This document shows positions 42,728 to 52,064 of a stretch of DNA of 64,000 nt, one piece after another; within the stretch, counting starts at the first letter, position 1; each line of letters begins with the position of its first letter. The notes under the pieces are model-generated. The model was not told the origin of the DNA. It made no database searches and saw nothing but the letters and a program-made list of their open reading frames with translations. The DNA is taken from NCBI GenBank assembly GCA_964393615.1, contig CAYMUR010000014.1, positions 19,056 through 83,055 on the forward strand, written 5' to 3'. The position numbers and the translations under genes are program-made. Source of the stretch: CAYMUR01 sp964393615. GTDB lineage: Bacteria; Planctomycetota; Planctomycetia; Pirellulales; Pirellulaceae.

Positions 42728-45700
42728 CTATTCTTTTCTTAATGCAGGTAACAATGGTGCCAGCACGACTGCCCGGACAGCCAACAGTCCGCCAGCCAGG
42801 CCCACGAGAAATACCACACCGAATAGCTTGGCCAAGGCCGCCCAAGGGACTGACGCACCTCCTAGCAGCCAGTGAGGTAAAACGGCCATTGTCGCAGCCA
42901 ACAAGCCTGCTAACAGGCCAAGTAGCAATAAATTGGTATTTTCCAAGAGTACCATCCATGCCAATCGCGACAAGCGAAAACCACTCGATCGCATTACTGC
43001 CAGTTCGCCTTGTCGTTCCATCACATTCCGTAACTGGACGGTTGCCAGTCCGAACGTTCCCAACAACAGGCCTAGGGCCCCTAGGCTTTGAAATGTCATT
43101 AAATAGGTGTTCTGTACTGCCAGCAAACTTTCGACCACTTGGATCGCTGGTTGTAAATCGAGTCCCTGGTCATTCAACGCGCCTTCCAAAACTGACGTGA
43201 CTTTGTCAGTCTGCGCTAAATCTGCTGTGTCCGATTTGGTCAAGAAATAACGGTATCCGCCGATTTCTGGGAACAGCCGCTTAAACTGAGTGGCAGCGAT
43301 CAGTAGCTTTCCTTGGAGAATACTATTTGACAATAAGCCCACAATTCGATATCGAACCGTACGACCGTCCTCGTGTTCCATTTCAAACGCTGTGCCAGCC
43401 CCGCGCAAGGTAAACAGGTGCATACTGTACATGGCTGTATTCTTGTCCAATACGACAGGCACTGCTCCATCGGGAAACTCCTTGTCCAGCAACAACCATG
43501 GGTTGTTTTGCTCTGCTTCAGTCTCTGCCAAAGTCTCTGCCCAGCGAAAATGATGTGTTGGATGTTGGCTGTCATCTGCTAGTGATTGTGTGTGTAGCTG
43601 GACCAGTAAGGGGGGGACACCCAAGATGCTGGGCCGTGACGGCTGATACAGATTTAAACAACTAGCGTCGTCACCCGTATTGAGTCGAAAGGCAACGGTC
43701 GTGGTTTTTGACAATAGCTGTTCAACTTCGTCACCGATCAATCCCACCGCAGACCGTCCTTGCTGCGTATTGAGGTCGGCATGGATCGGCCGGTCACTGG
43801 TTCCTACGAGATCGAACCCTCCTGTACCTTCCAGAGAAGGTTCCAGCTGAAAACAGCTGATTGCCCCAATCAGAAAGACGGCACAAGCTACCAATCCGAT
43901 AGTCAGTGTGCTACGGCCCGGTCGACGCGCCATGTTGCGTACAGCCAGACTTGCAAGTGTCAATCTACGAATGCAAAGTGATGAGTCAGTGTAGGAGCAA
44001 AACTTGCGGGAAACCCAGAGTAGACTCGCGGTCAACATGGTAGTACCACAACCAAAAAAACAGCCAGCCTGTGCCTCACCCGACAAAAATATCCCCAGAA
44101 CGATCAGGCTTAGTCCCAAGCTAATCAGCACACCTAACGCATAAGCACCGGCTGAGGTCAGCCGCCCGCCTTTCGCCATCATCGGCTCCGGTTCACCCGC
44201 TAACATCCCCCGCAACGAATGCGTTTTCAATCGTCTTAAACTCCATCGGATGGATACCGATGCGGCAACCACACTAGACAGGCCGCCTATCCACAGGCTG
44301 GTCGGAGTGATGTGCAGCTGGAGAAAAGGCGTCACGACGGCAGCCAACCACCAAGTGCGGAGTCCGACAATCATCAACCAGGCATAGAAGATTCCACCTA
44401 ACACTCCACACAATGCTCCTGCCCCTGCTACTAAGATCGCTTCACTCATGAGGAGTCTTGTAACCTGTCGAAGATTCCATCCGGTAGCATAGAGCAGTCC
44501 AACTTCTCGAACACGTTGTCCGATACCTAGTCGGAATAATAGGACGACGAGCATCAGTGCGGCGGCGATGAGAAAAAAACTGAATCCAAGAAACAAACCG
44601 CTGAAAGAGGTTGTACCTGCTGCGGCTTGCAATCCTTGTTCCCGCACAGGTAAGAATAAGAAACCAGGGTGCAGATCCGGTTGACGCAATGCCTCCAGGA
44701 TATGTGCCGATAGCTCGTCACGTGAACGGCCAGGCTGGGCCGGCATGCGATAAGATGTGATTGTGCCGAACCGATTTGTACCCCACAGTTTTTTTCCTGT
44801 TGTATACGAGACAAAACCCTTCGGCGTAGTTCGATAATAATCCCAATACCGTTCATCATGGTCTGTGATGCGGCGCTGATCAAATGGGAAAGGAGGATCC
44901 CAATCGGCGATCGACTCACGATCGGTGAAGCCTTCGACCTCGGGAGTCAGGTGGGGATCATTGGCTAGTGTTGGTCTTTTGCGGTAAACAGCTGGCTGGT
45001 CATTACGGTAAGGTTTTGCTGGTTCGACGAGATTCACGATATCACGTATGCGAAATGTGGCGGTTGCCTCTTCTGTTTGACCGTGTGTTGTTTCCGGTAC
45101 AAAGTACTGTAATTGTACTACTTCCCCGATTGCGACTCCCAGTTCGGCAGCGGTCCAACTGTTTAATACGATTTCGTCGTCTTTCAGATCAAAAATTGTT
45201 TCTTCGGCCGCTGTCGAGAGCGGTCCCAGCAGCATTGTGGCGTCGATTGCTGTCACGGTCGAATAGGGGATTTCATTTCGTAAAACGGAGCCATGAGGAG
45301 CACCTTTTTTCGATCTCTGGCTGGGCTCTAAATCAAGGCGTTGGATTGTATTGGCCAGATAAGTCAGGACGCGTTGAGCGTTGTAATCGGCGAGAATAGG
45401 GGCCAAGGCAGCGTCAATTTCAGGTGGTATCAGCATGCGGTCGCTTGTGAGCTGCATGTAGTGAACCCCGAGTTGTTCTGTGGCATCTGGCTGTGGGCGA
45501 AATGTTTGGCGAACTTCGTGTACCTGGAATCCGTAGTCTAGCAGCGTCGGGCGCAACAACTCGGACAGTCCCTTGGATGTGTGGGATTTGTGGACGGTAG
45601 CCATTTTCTCAGGACTTTTGGAGGTCACAAGAATGGCATTCGCCTGTCCCGGTTGTTCTAATGCCGAGGCAATGGTTGACATTTTGACAAAAGCATTGAG

Positions 45701-46345
45701 CGGTAAGTGTTGTGTTGGATTTAAACCAAATCGACCGATACCTTGAGCGGGTATGATTTCTGTTACTTGGAGCCCGGCCAGATTGCGGACAATATCAACT
45801 TTATGTCCGAAAGGGGTGTCGCTGGGTATCTGATTCAGTTTCGGTAAACGCACTACTACCAGATCACCGACCACTGCACCGAGTTCTCTGGCCAGTGGTT
45901 CGTTGAGCACGATCTCACCCGGTCCGGGAAGTGAAGCTGGACCACCAGCACCAATCTCTTGATATTTGTCATCCAAACCCCAAACCAAAACACCACTAGC
46001 GCGACCAGCTTGTGCTTCTTGTCCAGGTGTTTGTTGTTCCAGAGTAACTTGTAGCAGGAATGCTGGATGGGCCTTGCCAAATTGTGTTGCAAAATGGTGG
46101 TTCGCTTGTAATTCGGCAGCTAAATCCGCGCGGAAAAAGCGATCCGCTAGAACAATGCTGTCAATCCGTCCCAAGCGAGAAAGGGCCAGATCGCGCAGGC
46201 TGCCTCGCATGGAATCACCCACAATCAAGGCCCCAGTTAGCACTGCCGTGGCAGCCGAAACTGCCAGAGCGACTGCTAGGTTGATGCGCCAATAGTGCAG
46301 CGCCGCACCAAGGACCATCTGGCGTTTGGATAACATGGAAATCAT
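42728..46345 (-). CDS. Large FtsX-type ABC transporter permease
   Basis: A protein of about 1205 residues with the MacB/LolC-like layout duplicated: an N-terminal helix (LAVALAVSAATAVLTGALIVGDSM), a long periplasmic domain (about 60-590), a three-helix FtsX block (SFFLIAAALMLVVLLFRLGIGQRVREVGLLYATGW and following), a pair of helices, a second periplasmic domain (about 900-1060) and a final FtsX block (GALGLLLGTFGLATVQLRNVMERQGELAVMRSSGF). The repeated R-x-x-E-x-x-x-L/M-x-x-x-G motifs after the FtsX helices contact the ATPase. The open frame extends to 46540, but the first 65 codons are not membrane-like, so ATG at 46345 is used (46336 is an alternative). Its ATPase is encoded 251 bases upstream. 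Substrate likely a lipid, lipoprotein or peptide; unknown. Confidence 0.88.
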   Translation of the reverse strand: MISMLSKRQMVLGAALHYWRINLAVALAVSAATAVLTGALIVGDSMRGSLRDLALSRLGRIDSIVLADRFFRADLAAELQANHHFATQFGKAHPAFLLQVTLEQQTPGQEAQAGRASGVLVWGLDDKYQEIGAGGPASLPGPGEIVLNEPLARELGAVVGDLVVVRLPKLNQIPSDTPFGHKVDIVRNLAGLQVTEIIPAQGIGRFGLNPTQHLPLNAFVKMSTIASALEQPGQANAILVTSKSPEKMATVHKSHTSKGLSELLRPTLLDYGFQVHEVRQTFRPQPDATEQLGVHYMQLTSDRMLIPPEIDAALAPILADYNAQRVLTYLANTIQRLDLEPSQRSKKGAPHGSVLRNEIPYSTVTAIDATMLLGPLSTAAEETIFDLKDDEIVLNSWTAAELGVAIGEVVQLQYFVPETTHGQTEEATATFRIRDIVNLVEPAKPYRNDQPAVYRKRPTLANDPHLTPEVEGFTDRESIADWDPPFPFDQRRITDHDERYWDYYRTTPKGFVSYTTGKKLWGTNRFGTITSYRMPAQPGRSRDELSAHILEALRQPDLHPGFLFLPVREQGLQAAAGTTSFSGLFLGFSFFLIAAALMLVVLLFRLGIGQRVREVGLLYATGWNLRQVTRLLMSEAILVAGAGALCGVLGGIFYAWLMIVGLRTWWLAAVVTPFLQLHITPTSLWIGGLSSVVAASVSIRWSLRRLKTHSLRGMLAGEPEPMMAKGGRLTSAGAYALGVLISLGLSLIVLGIFLSGEAQAGCFFGCGTTMLTASLLWVSRKFCSYTDSSLCIRRLTLASLAVRNMARRPGRSTLTIGLVACAVFLIGAISCFQLEPSLEGTGGFDLVGTSDRPIHADLNTQQGRSAVGLIGDEVEQLLSKTTTVAFRLNTGDDASCLNLYQPSRPSILGVPPLLVQLHTQSLADDSQHPTHHFRWAETLAETEAEQNNPWLLLDKEFPDGAVPVVLDKNTAMYSMHLFTLRGAGTAFEMEHEDGRTVRYRIVGLLSNSILQGKLLIAATQFKRLFPEIGGYRYFLTKSDTADLAQTDKVTSVLEGALNDQGLDLQPAIQVVESLLAVQNTYLMTFQSLGALGLLLGTFGLATVQLRNVMERQGELAVMRSSGFRLSRLAWMVLLENTNLLLLGLLAGLLAATMAVLPHWLLGGASVPWAALAKLFGVVFLVGLAGGLLAVRAVVLAPLLPALRKE

Positions 46346-46596
46346 GGAGTAACGTAACGAGTTAATTACAGTTGACGAGGTGTAGAAAATGGTCAGCAAC
46401 GAATTGAAAGGATGTCTGCGAAGATCGACTGGTTTTTGGTTTTTAGCAACGAAACCATTGAGCAGCCAATGCTTAACCTCCGGACCGACCCGATGGATAT
46501 GGAATCCGTTTCCCATGAAACGGATGACTTGTAAGACCACATGGTTCTGACAGCATCTCCTATAGAATCCAATATTGTCTTCGATGCCAGGGAAAC

Positions 46597-47265
46597 TTAT
46601 TGCAGACGGCCTTCTATCAGTTCCACTTGTTGATTCAACATGCTTGCTATTTCTTGGCTGTGAGTCACAACGATGAGCATCTTGTTTTCGGGGGAAAGCA
46701 CATTCAGTAGCATTTCGGTTACTGACACAGCGTTCGTGCGGTCGAGATTTCCGGTAGGTTCATCAGCAAGTAACAAGTCAGGTTCCCGTACAAGTGCGCG
46801 GGCGACTGCGACACGTTGTCGTTCACCACCGGAAAGTTCGGCGGGATGATGGTCCATGCGGTCGATTAAGCCAACGCATTCCAATAAGGTGCGGCCTCGA
46901 TCCACGTCAGCAGGTTCAGCCCGCCCGATGGCCAGGATGGGAACCAAGACGTTTTCCAGGGCCGAGAGTTGTGGCAGTAAATAATGTTCTTGGAAGATGA
47001 AACCGATCCGTTGACCACGAAAGTCTGCTAGTTGTGGCGGGGCGAGTTGGAATGGATCAATGTCTCCGAGCTGTACTTGCCCCGACGTAGGCAGGTCCAG
47101 CGTACCCAGGATATGTAGCAATGTGCTTTTACCCGATCCACTAGGCCCAAGGATGGCCAGATTGTCTCCCTGGTCAAGCCCTAGCGACACATCACGTAAA
47201 ACACGCAATGGATCCTGTCGTGTCGGAAAATCTTTTGTCAAATTGTTTACGCACAAATCAGCCAT
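46597..47265 (-). CDS. LolD/MacB-type ABC transporter ATP-binding protein
   Basis: A 222-residue cytoplasmic ATPase powering the FtsX-type permease. Seen: Walker A GPSGSGKST (40-48), Q-loop at Q92 (FIFQEHYLLPQLSALENV, typical of LolD/MacB), signature LSGGERQRVAVARALV (144 onward), Walker B LLLADEPTGNLD (164-175) and the switch histidine in IVVTHSQEIA. The gene precedes the permease on the same strand with a 251-base gap, longer than usual, possibly because the permease start is further upstream than assigned. Confidence 0.95.
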   Translation of the reverse strand: MADLCVNNLTKDFPTRQDPLRVLRDVSLGLDQGDNLAILGPSGSGKSTLLHILGTLDLPTSGQVQLGDIDPFQLAPPQLADFRGQRIGFIFQEHYLLPQLSALENVLVPILAIGRAEPADVDRGRTLLECVGLIDRMDHHPAELSGGERQRVAVARALVREPDLLLADEPTGNLDRTNAVSVTEMLLNVLSPENKMLIVVTHSQEIASMLNQQVELIEGRLQ

Positions 47266-47340
47266 CTATCTACAGGCAGTAAGTAATGTTTGCATTTCAG
47301 GCAACGGAGTCCATGAGCTTGGAGTTTTCCCAACTGGTTT

Positions 47341-48299
47341 CTAGTGGTCAGCCAGCAGCGCCAAACTGCCCAATCCGTAAAAGGTATATTCGACGTCTTC
47401 AACCGAATCCCAGGCCGCACCGCGGAAACCACCACGCTCATTTTCCAGTGATTTAACATAGCGCAATGCGGCTGATACGTCGATCCGGTTTACGGCACCG
47501 ATTTGTTCTAATGTTAACAGGCCGGTAAATGTACTCAACAGATCTGCGATCGGGATTCGGGTATTCGCTCTTAACCCACCTTCGTCGGTTTGCATTTCCG
47601 ACAAGAAATCAGCTGTTTCGTGTTCCAATTCTTTGTCGACGGCACCCAGGATATGAAACACGGCCATGTGCCGTTATTTTTGCTCTGCGAACGTCCGCTT
47701 TNNNNNNNNNNCGGATTAGTCGCCGCGCGCTTTTGAACGCGGATTTCTCGAAATCCTCCTTCTGGCGATCGTTGTGATTGGAGGAATTTCACGACCTGCT
47801 GTGGTTCTGGAACCGGTTGTTCTAACAATTCCAGGCAGACTAGCGCAAGAAACGTATGATAAGTGCTACTGGCCGCTCCTTCTTCTGTCTTGGCATAACC
47901 TCCATCGTCGCGGCGAAGGCTTTCCAGTGCTGTTGCCACGTTCGTGCGCCAATTGGAGGGAACATCGGATAAAACGTCAGACCCAGTTGCAATTTCCAAC
48001 AGCGAAACACTGTATATCAATGAAAAAAAATCAACGATGGCGGCTTTGCCTGCAGTTCGATCGCGGAGGAACGCTCCCACACGTTCGACCGTTACGGTAT
48101 CCAATTCGCCGAGCACTGCCAGAGAACGGAGCGCAAAACTTGTATAATACAAGTCCCCTGAGCCCTCACGACCGCGAAACCCGCCGTCAGGTTGCTGCTG
48201 TGCGCGTATGAAATCGGCTTGTTGTTTTCTCCATGAGCCTGCAAATCCACCTAACCCCTGGGATATTCGAGATGTCAACCGGACAAGATAAGGGACCAT
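47341..48299 (-). CDS. Prenyltransferase/squalene-oxidase-repeat protein, broken by an assembly gap
   Basis: An alpha-alpha barrel protein resembling the beta subunit of protein prenyltransferases. The N-terminal 196 residues (48299 to 47712) contain repeats such as QQQPDGGFRGREGSGDLYYTSFALRSLAVL, LRRDDGGYAKTEEGAASSTYHTFLALVCLELL and SQRSPEGGFREIRVQKRAATNP; after the Ns the C-terminal 108 residues (47667 to 47341) contain MQTDEGGLRANTRIPIADLLSTFTGLLTL and LENERGGFRGAAWDSVEDVEYTFYGLGSLALL. The two pieces are in different frames across the gap, and a TAA lies between it and the second piece, so the gap length or flanks are wrong rather than the gene being truly dead. Zinc ligand candidates (D of WDSVEDVEYT, H/C) are partly visible. 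Role in bacteria is unknown. It lies 75 bases upstream of the ABC ATPase gene. Confidence 0.75.
47702..47711. other. Assembly gap (10 Ns)
   Basis: Ten consecutive undetermined bases join two contigs inside the prenyltransferase-like gene. Ten is probably a placeholder, not a measured length. Confidence 0.97.
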
Positions 48300-48397
48300 A
48301 GTCTGCCGTGGATAAAATGGGTGCCGATGAACTTCATACCTGTCGTTGCCTCTTCCCCGGTAATTTGGAACGCATCTGAGCTTGTGGCTAAATACAC

Positions 48398-48814
48398 CTA
48401 CATGGCTTGGTTGAGCTTTTCCCTCACACGATCAGGTATTTGAATCTTATGCGGGGGTTGTTTGTCATTGATTTGGCAGCAAACTGCGATGGTTTTTCCA
48501 TTTGCTATTTCACGACCCTGGCAACGAAATAAAAAATGATAGGTTACACTTGATGTTCCCAGTTTTGTCAACGTTAGCTCCACGTCAACAATATCTTGGA
48601 AACGCAATGTTGAATGAAAATCACAAGACGTGTGGACACGTGGCCAACTGATTCGGATGTCGTCCGAGACCATCATGACAGATAGATCGAATTGACGGAG
48701 AAATTCATGTTCGACTTCTTCCATCCATTCAAAGAAGCTTCCGAAATGGACGATACCAGCCGCGTCCGTGTTGCGAAACTCAACACGCCGAGACGTAGTA
48801 TACGATGAGCCCAT
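48398..48814 (-). CDS. Acyl-CoA thioesterase, YbgC/4-hydroxybenzoyl-CoA thioesterase type
   Basis: A 138-residue single hot-dog domain thioesterase, expected to hydrolyse short or aromatic acyl-CoA thioesters in the cytoplasm. The active-site region FRNTDAAGIVHFGSFFEWMEEVEHEFLR carries the conserved Asp and the D-x-x-G-x-V/I-x-x-x-x-F/Y pattern; SWPRVHTSCDFHSTLRFQDIVDVEL and RCQGREIANGKTIAVCC follow. The open frame allows ATG at 48838, but ATG at 48814 with GAAAGG six bases upstream places MGSSYTTSRRVEF at the domain boundary. The substrate is unknown. Confidence 0.88.
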   Translation of the reverse strand: MGSSYTTSRRVEFRNTDAAGIVHFGSFFEWMEEVEHEFLRQFDLSVMMVSDDIRISWPRVHTSCDFHSTLRFQDIVDVELTLTKLGTSSVTYHFLFRCQGREIANGKTIAVCCQINDKQPPHKIQIPDRVREKLNQAM

Positions 48815-49019
48815 GTCGAACCTTTCGTGGTACGTCAAACAAGAAACATCCTGGTGCAGGCAAAATCAGCAAGGACTAAACGCGCTAACTGTTGAAAATC
48901 GATTGGCGATTTAGTAAGCGAATGGAAGCAACGGCGCGCTATACTAGGCAATAAAAACAGGAGAGCAGAAAACGACGGCAAGGTATGGCAGCATCTGGTC
49001 AACACGAGGCGCAGATGGA

Positions 49020-49295
49020 TTACTCGCCAACGTACGGCAGGAGTGCCATAAACCTGGCTCGTTTGACAGCTTGGGTCACTGCATGCTGGCTGGCGGCGGA
49101 GCAACCTGTCTTGCGGCGGCCTACGATTTTACCATGACGATTGACAAGTTTTTTCAGTAATTCCAGGTCCTTGTAGTCCACGTACATCGGTCGTGGTCTC
49201 ACGCCGTCCACGTAGATCGGATCTTTTTTCGGTGTCCGTATTTTGGCCTTAGTTCGTTTGCGTTGTCGGGGAGCTGGTCGTCCGGGGAATGCCAT
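49020..49295 (-). CDS. rpsR: 30S ribosomal protein S18
   Basis: A 91-residue bS18 that binds S6 and the central domain of 16S rRNA. The core YVDYKDLELLKKLVNRHGKIVGRRKTGCSAASQHAVTQAVKRARFMALLPYV matches the family signature (I/V-D-Y-K-D ... G-K-I-x-x-R-R-x-T-G ... Q-x-x-x-x-x-A-I/V-K-R-A-R). The N-terminal extension (PAPRQRKRTKAKIRTPKKDP) is longer and more basic than in E. coli. ATG at 49295 is chosen over the open frame to 49340. rpsF, ssb and rplI, the usual neighbours, are absent. Confidence 0.95.
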   Translation of the reverse strand: MAFPGRPAPRQRKRTKAKIRTPKKDPIYVDGVRPRPMYVDYKDLELLKKLVNRHGKIVGRRKTGCSAASQHAVTQAVKRARFMALLPYVGE

Positions 49296-49437
49296 GCCGT
49301 TCCAATCCAATGAATGCGTGTGACTCGAATGCAATTTCAAAGCTACTTATTCTACCATTTATCACGACAGCAACAAGCCGAGAACGCTCGTCCAGAAAGA
49401 AAGTCTGGCAGAAGGACCATTCGCTTTCCACTGGCTG

Positions 49438-51021
49438 CTAACTGCCTTGTTTTGTGCCAAAAAAGCGAGTCAATGTCTCCTCGTTCGGTGGTGAGGTGAC
49501 GAGTGAGACGACAATCAGGACCACGGCCGAAGCCACAAAAATTGTCAGGACGGGCATGGTTTCGTAGGTGAGATCCCCGACAGAAATATCCACGGTGTAG
49601 CTACGATTTTGACCAAAGCCAGATTTTTTGAAGAGGAACAGCCAGGTGACAATGGTTGTCAGAATACTAGCATAGGCCCCGGCAGCCGTCAGGCGTTTCC
49701 AGTAAACGGCCGCCAGTACCAGTGGGAAAAGGCTGGCAAATCCACTAAAACACCAGACACCCATACCAAAGACGCTGCGCTGTGGCAATAAACTTAAGCC
49801 ATAAGTGACCGCAACAATGGCCGTCACGAAACACCGTGCCAACCAGATTTTTTGATTGTCCGTCAAACGATCCTTGCCAACGTAATGGGCTACGATGTCT
49901 CCAGTAAAGATCGTTCCTAGACAGAGAAATTGACTGTCCAACGAAGACATGATAGCGGCCAGGATTCCGGCGGTGAGGAATCCTCCCAAGACAGCGCCGG
50001 TCTGGGTTTTAACCAGAAACGGCAATATTGCATTGGCGTTGATGATTTCTGTACCAAGTATTTTGGGCAGTGGTGGTTTGGACGGGACCAAGCTGGTGGT
50101 GGCCCAGATGCCAATTAACACACACGGCACCCAAACAATCATAATAAACACGGGATGCGCGACGATCGGCAGTTTGAAGCTGGCAGCGCTCTTGGCCGTC
50201 AACCAGTGTTGAAACAAGTGCGGAAACATTCCCACCGACAACGGCACTAGCAGGTAGGTGAAAAATTTTGTTTTAGACATGTCGATGCGTGTAAGTTTTT
50301 CATGCGATACGGCTTCGCTGCATGCTCGTAAGTTATCCAGAAAAGAGGATTGTCCGCCAAGTTGCATAGCAATGGCGTAAAACGCCACGATGCCCAGTAC
50401 CATAAAGACGATGGTTTGAAAAGCGTTTGCCCAGGCAGTACCACGCATGCCGCCAAAGAAGACATAAGTCAGCACAATACAACAAATTACCAACGATCCG
50501 AGCCATGGAGGAACACCACCATTTGTACCAGGGTTCTGGGTGGGAAACAGTTCTGGAAAGGCACCTCCTGTCATCGATTGAATCACCAGTCCGCTGGAGA
50601 TGACACCAATCAATAGGTACGGTATGACCAGCCCTACGAGAATAGGAAACAAGAGCAAGCCGATGCCGTCATTTTGCAACCGGTCTCGGAAAAACTGAAT
50701 TTGGGTTGTGTATCCGAAACGATGGCCCCAGGACCAAAGCTTGATGCCAATTACAAAGAAACACAAAGAATGGATGATGCCGCTAGAAGAAGCCAGCATA
50801 CCGTAGACACCAATCCCCTCTTTGAAAGCCTCTCCAGAGGAACCGACCAGAGCAAAAGCTGTCATGGTCGTGCCAAATAATGACATCAGTAATAAAAACG
50901 GTCCGATGCTGTGACTGGCCAGCATATAGTCCTGGCTAGTACCGCGAAATAAACGATTGGACAGCAGGCCCAAGGCAAGTAGTAGTCCCAAATAAGTGCA
51001 GATGATTACCAATTGCGTCAT
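49438..51021 (-). CDS. Sodium:solute symporter family (SSS) transporter
   Basis: A 527-residue protein with thirteen predicted helices in the SSS/PanF-like order. It starts LVIICTYLGLLLALGLLSNRLFRGTSQDYMLASHSIGPFLLLMSLFGTTMTAFALVGSSGEAFK, contains YVFFGGMRGTAWANAFQTIVFM, the SSS signature (FGGMRG-x-W-x-x-x-x-Q), and GGFLTAGILAAIMSSLDSQFLCLGTIFTGDI, in which the small Ser residues form the second sodium site. Substrate is unknown (pantothenate, proline, monocarboxylate relatives exist). Its ATG overlaps the stop of the DUF3311 gene by four bases. Confidence 0.92.
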   Translation of the reverse strand: MTQLVIICTYLGLLLALGLLSNRLFRGTSQDYMLASHSIGPFLLLMSLFGTTMTAFALVGSSGEAFKEGIGVYGMLASSSGIIHSLCFFVIGIKLWSWGHRFGYTTQIQFFRDRLQNDGIGLLLFPILVGLVIPYLLIGVISSGLVIQSMTGGAFPELFPTQNPGTNGGVPPWLGSLVICCIVLTYVFFGGMRGTAWANAFQTIVFMVLGIVAFYAIAMQLGGQSSFLDNLRACSEAVSHEKLTRIDMSKTKFFTYLLVPLSVGMFPHLFQHWLTAKSAASFKLPIVAHPVFIMIVWVPCVLIGIWATTSLVPSKPPLPKILGTEIINANAILPFLVKTQTGAVLGGFLTAGILAAIMSSLDSQFLCLGTIFTGDIVAHYVGKDRLTDNQKIWLARCFVTAIVAVTYGLSLLPQRSVFGMGVWCFSGFASLFPLVLAAVYWKRLTAAGAYASILTTIVTWLFLFKKSGFGQNRSYTVDISVGDLTYETMPVLTIFVASAVVLIVVSLVTSPPNEETLTRFFGTKQGS

Positions 51022-51263
51022 GCCTGTCCCTCCCGCTCCATGGTTTCGCTGTTTTTACCCACCGCTGCTGCGTTTGCCGGCTCTACGGGCCAAGCAAAAC
51101 GTATAGCCAAATACCAAGTCGTGGCGGCAGCAATAGAAATGCAAGCGTGGTAGAACAAGCCGACTGGAATGAAACCAAAGACCAGTCGTGGATCATTCCA
51201 AAACCAATTGTCCTGATGGATTATCAATAGCACCAATACAAGCAACCAAATAGTGTAGCGCAT
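51018..51263 (-). CDS. DUF3311-like small membrane protein
   Basis: An 81-residue protein with two helices (IWLLVLVLLIIHQ at the N-terminus; GLFYHACISIAAATTWYLAIRFAWP later) joined by NWFWNDPRLVFGFIPVG. This matches DUF3311 proteins, which occur immediately upstream of SSS symporters and may be accessory subunits. The four-base overlap (51018-51021) with the symporter start fits a stoichiometric partner. The C-terminus is polar and likely cytoplasmic. Confidence 0.85.
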   Translation of the reverse strand: MRYTIWLLVLVLLIIHQDNWFWNDPRLVFGFIPVGLFYHACISIAAATTWYLAIRFAWPVEPANAAAVGKNSETMEREGQA

Positions 51264-52064
51264 GATGAAAATGACTCAAAATCAAAGGATGAAAAGTGGA
51301 ACTCCATAACCTGCATCAACGATTGATACAGGAAACCGACTGGCTGCCTTCCAGCCGGAATCGATTGGTGACTGGTTTGTCCAGCTCGCATACGCACAAG
51401 TGAAATGTCGATAAATACTTGCCTGGAAATACTTGTCTGGCCGATTTGTTACCATTCGTTATTTTACCTCTCTTTCCATCGCTGTCCTGGTCAAGGCCAC
51501 GTTGCCGTTTTGGGACGCATTCCTACGTGATCATCTCACAGTTCTTTTGGATCAGCCAGATTGGTAACTATAGTTATTGCTTTTGTAGACGCATTTTACA
51601 AGCTGAATTCCCAACTACTCTGATTTGTCAAGTTGCGCGGCCCATTATTTTGACGGCGGATAAGTTTGGGCTGGATCATGGAGATCCAGCGTGGGTGATT
51701 GTAGCTGTTGGTCGTGTACTTGACCGGTGTCAGTAATTACCCGATTTCGACAGTCTATAGAGATGAGATGTCGATGGCAAGAACAAGGTTGTCGTCTATT
51801 ATTCTTGGTCGAAAGATAGGGAAAAATCAGTGGAAGGATGGACTGAGTTAAAGGGGATGTGCCTTGTAACTGTATTTAGGCTGCAGACAGTGGCCTAGGT
51901 TCTGGTGTCCTGGTTTGCATTTATTTAAAACCCTCTTTAATTCTCGAAGGTGACAGTTCCATGGGAAGAAGCTCGTCTAGAGGATGAATCCTGTTGAGCA
52001 ACAAAATTCCAGTCTTTTCAGTGTGGCCTTGTCGATACGAATGACGGTAAGTTGATTTTGTCCT
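51264..52064. other. Long intergenic stretch with possible gene remnant
   Basis: 801 bases with no intact recognisable gene. It has a 14-base tandem duplication at 51413-51440 and a 105-codon plus frame at 51419-51736 whose last third (PIILTADKFGLDHGDPAWVIVAVGRVLDRC) looks protein-like while its first part does not, consistent with a decayed gene. No terminator was identified for mscL. Confidence 0.45.
51413..51440. repeat. 14-bp tandem duplication
   Basis: AAATACTTGCCTGG (51413-51426) is followed directly by AAATACTTGTCTGG (51427-51440), one mismatch. Confidence 0.88.
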
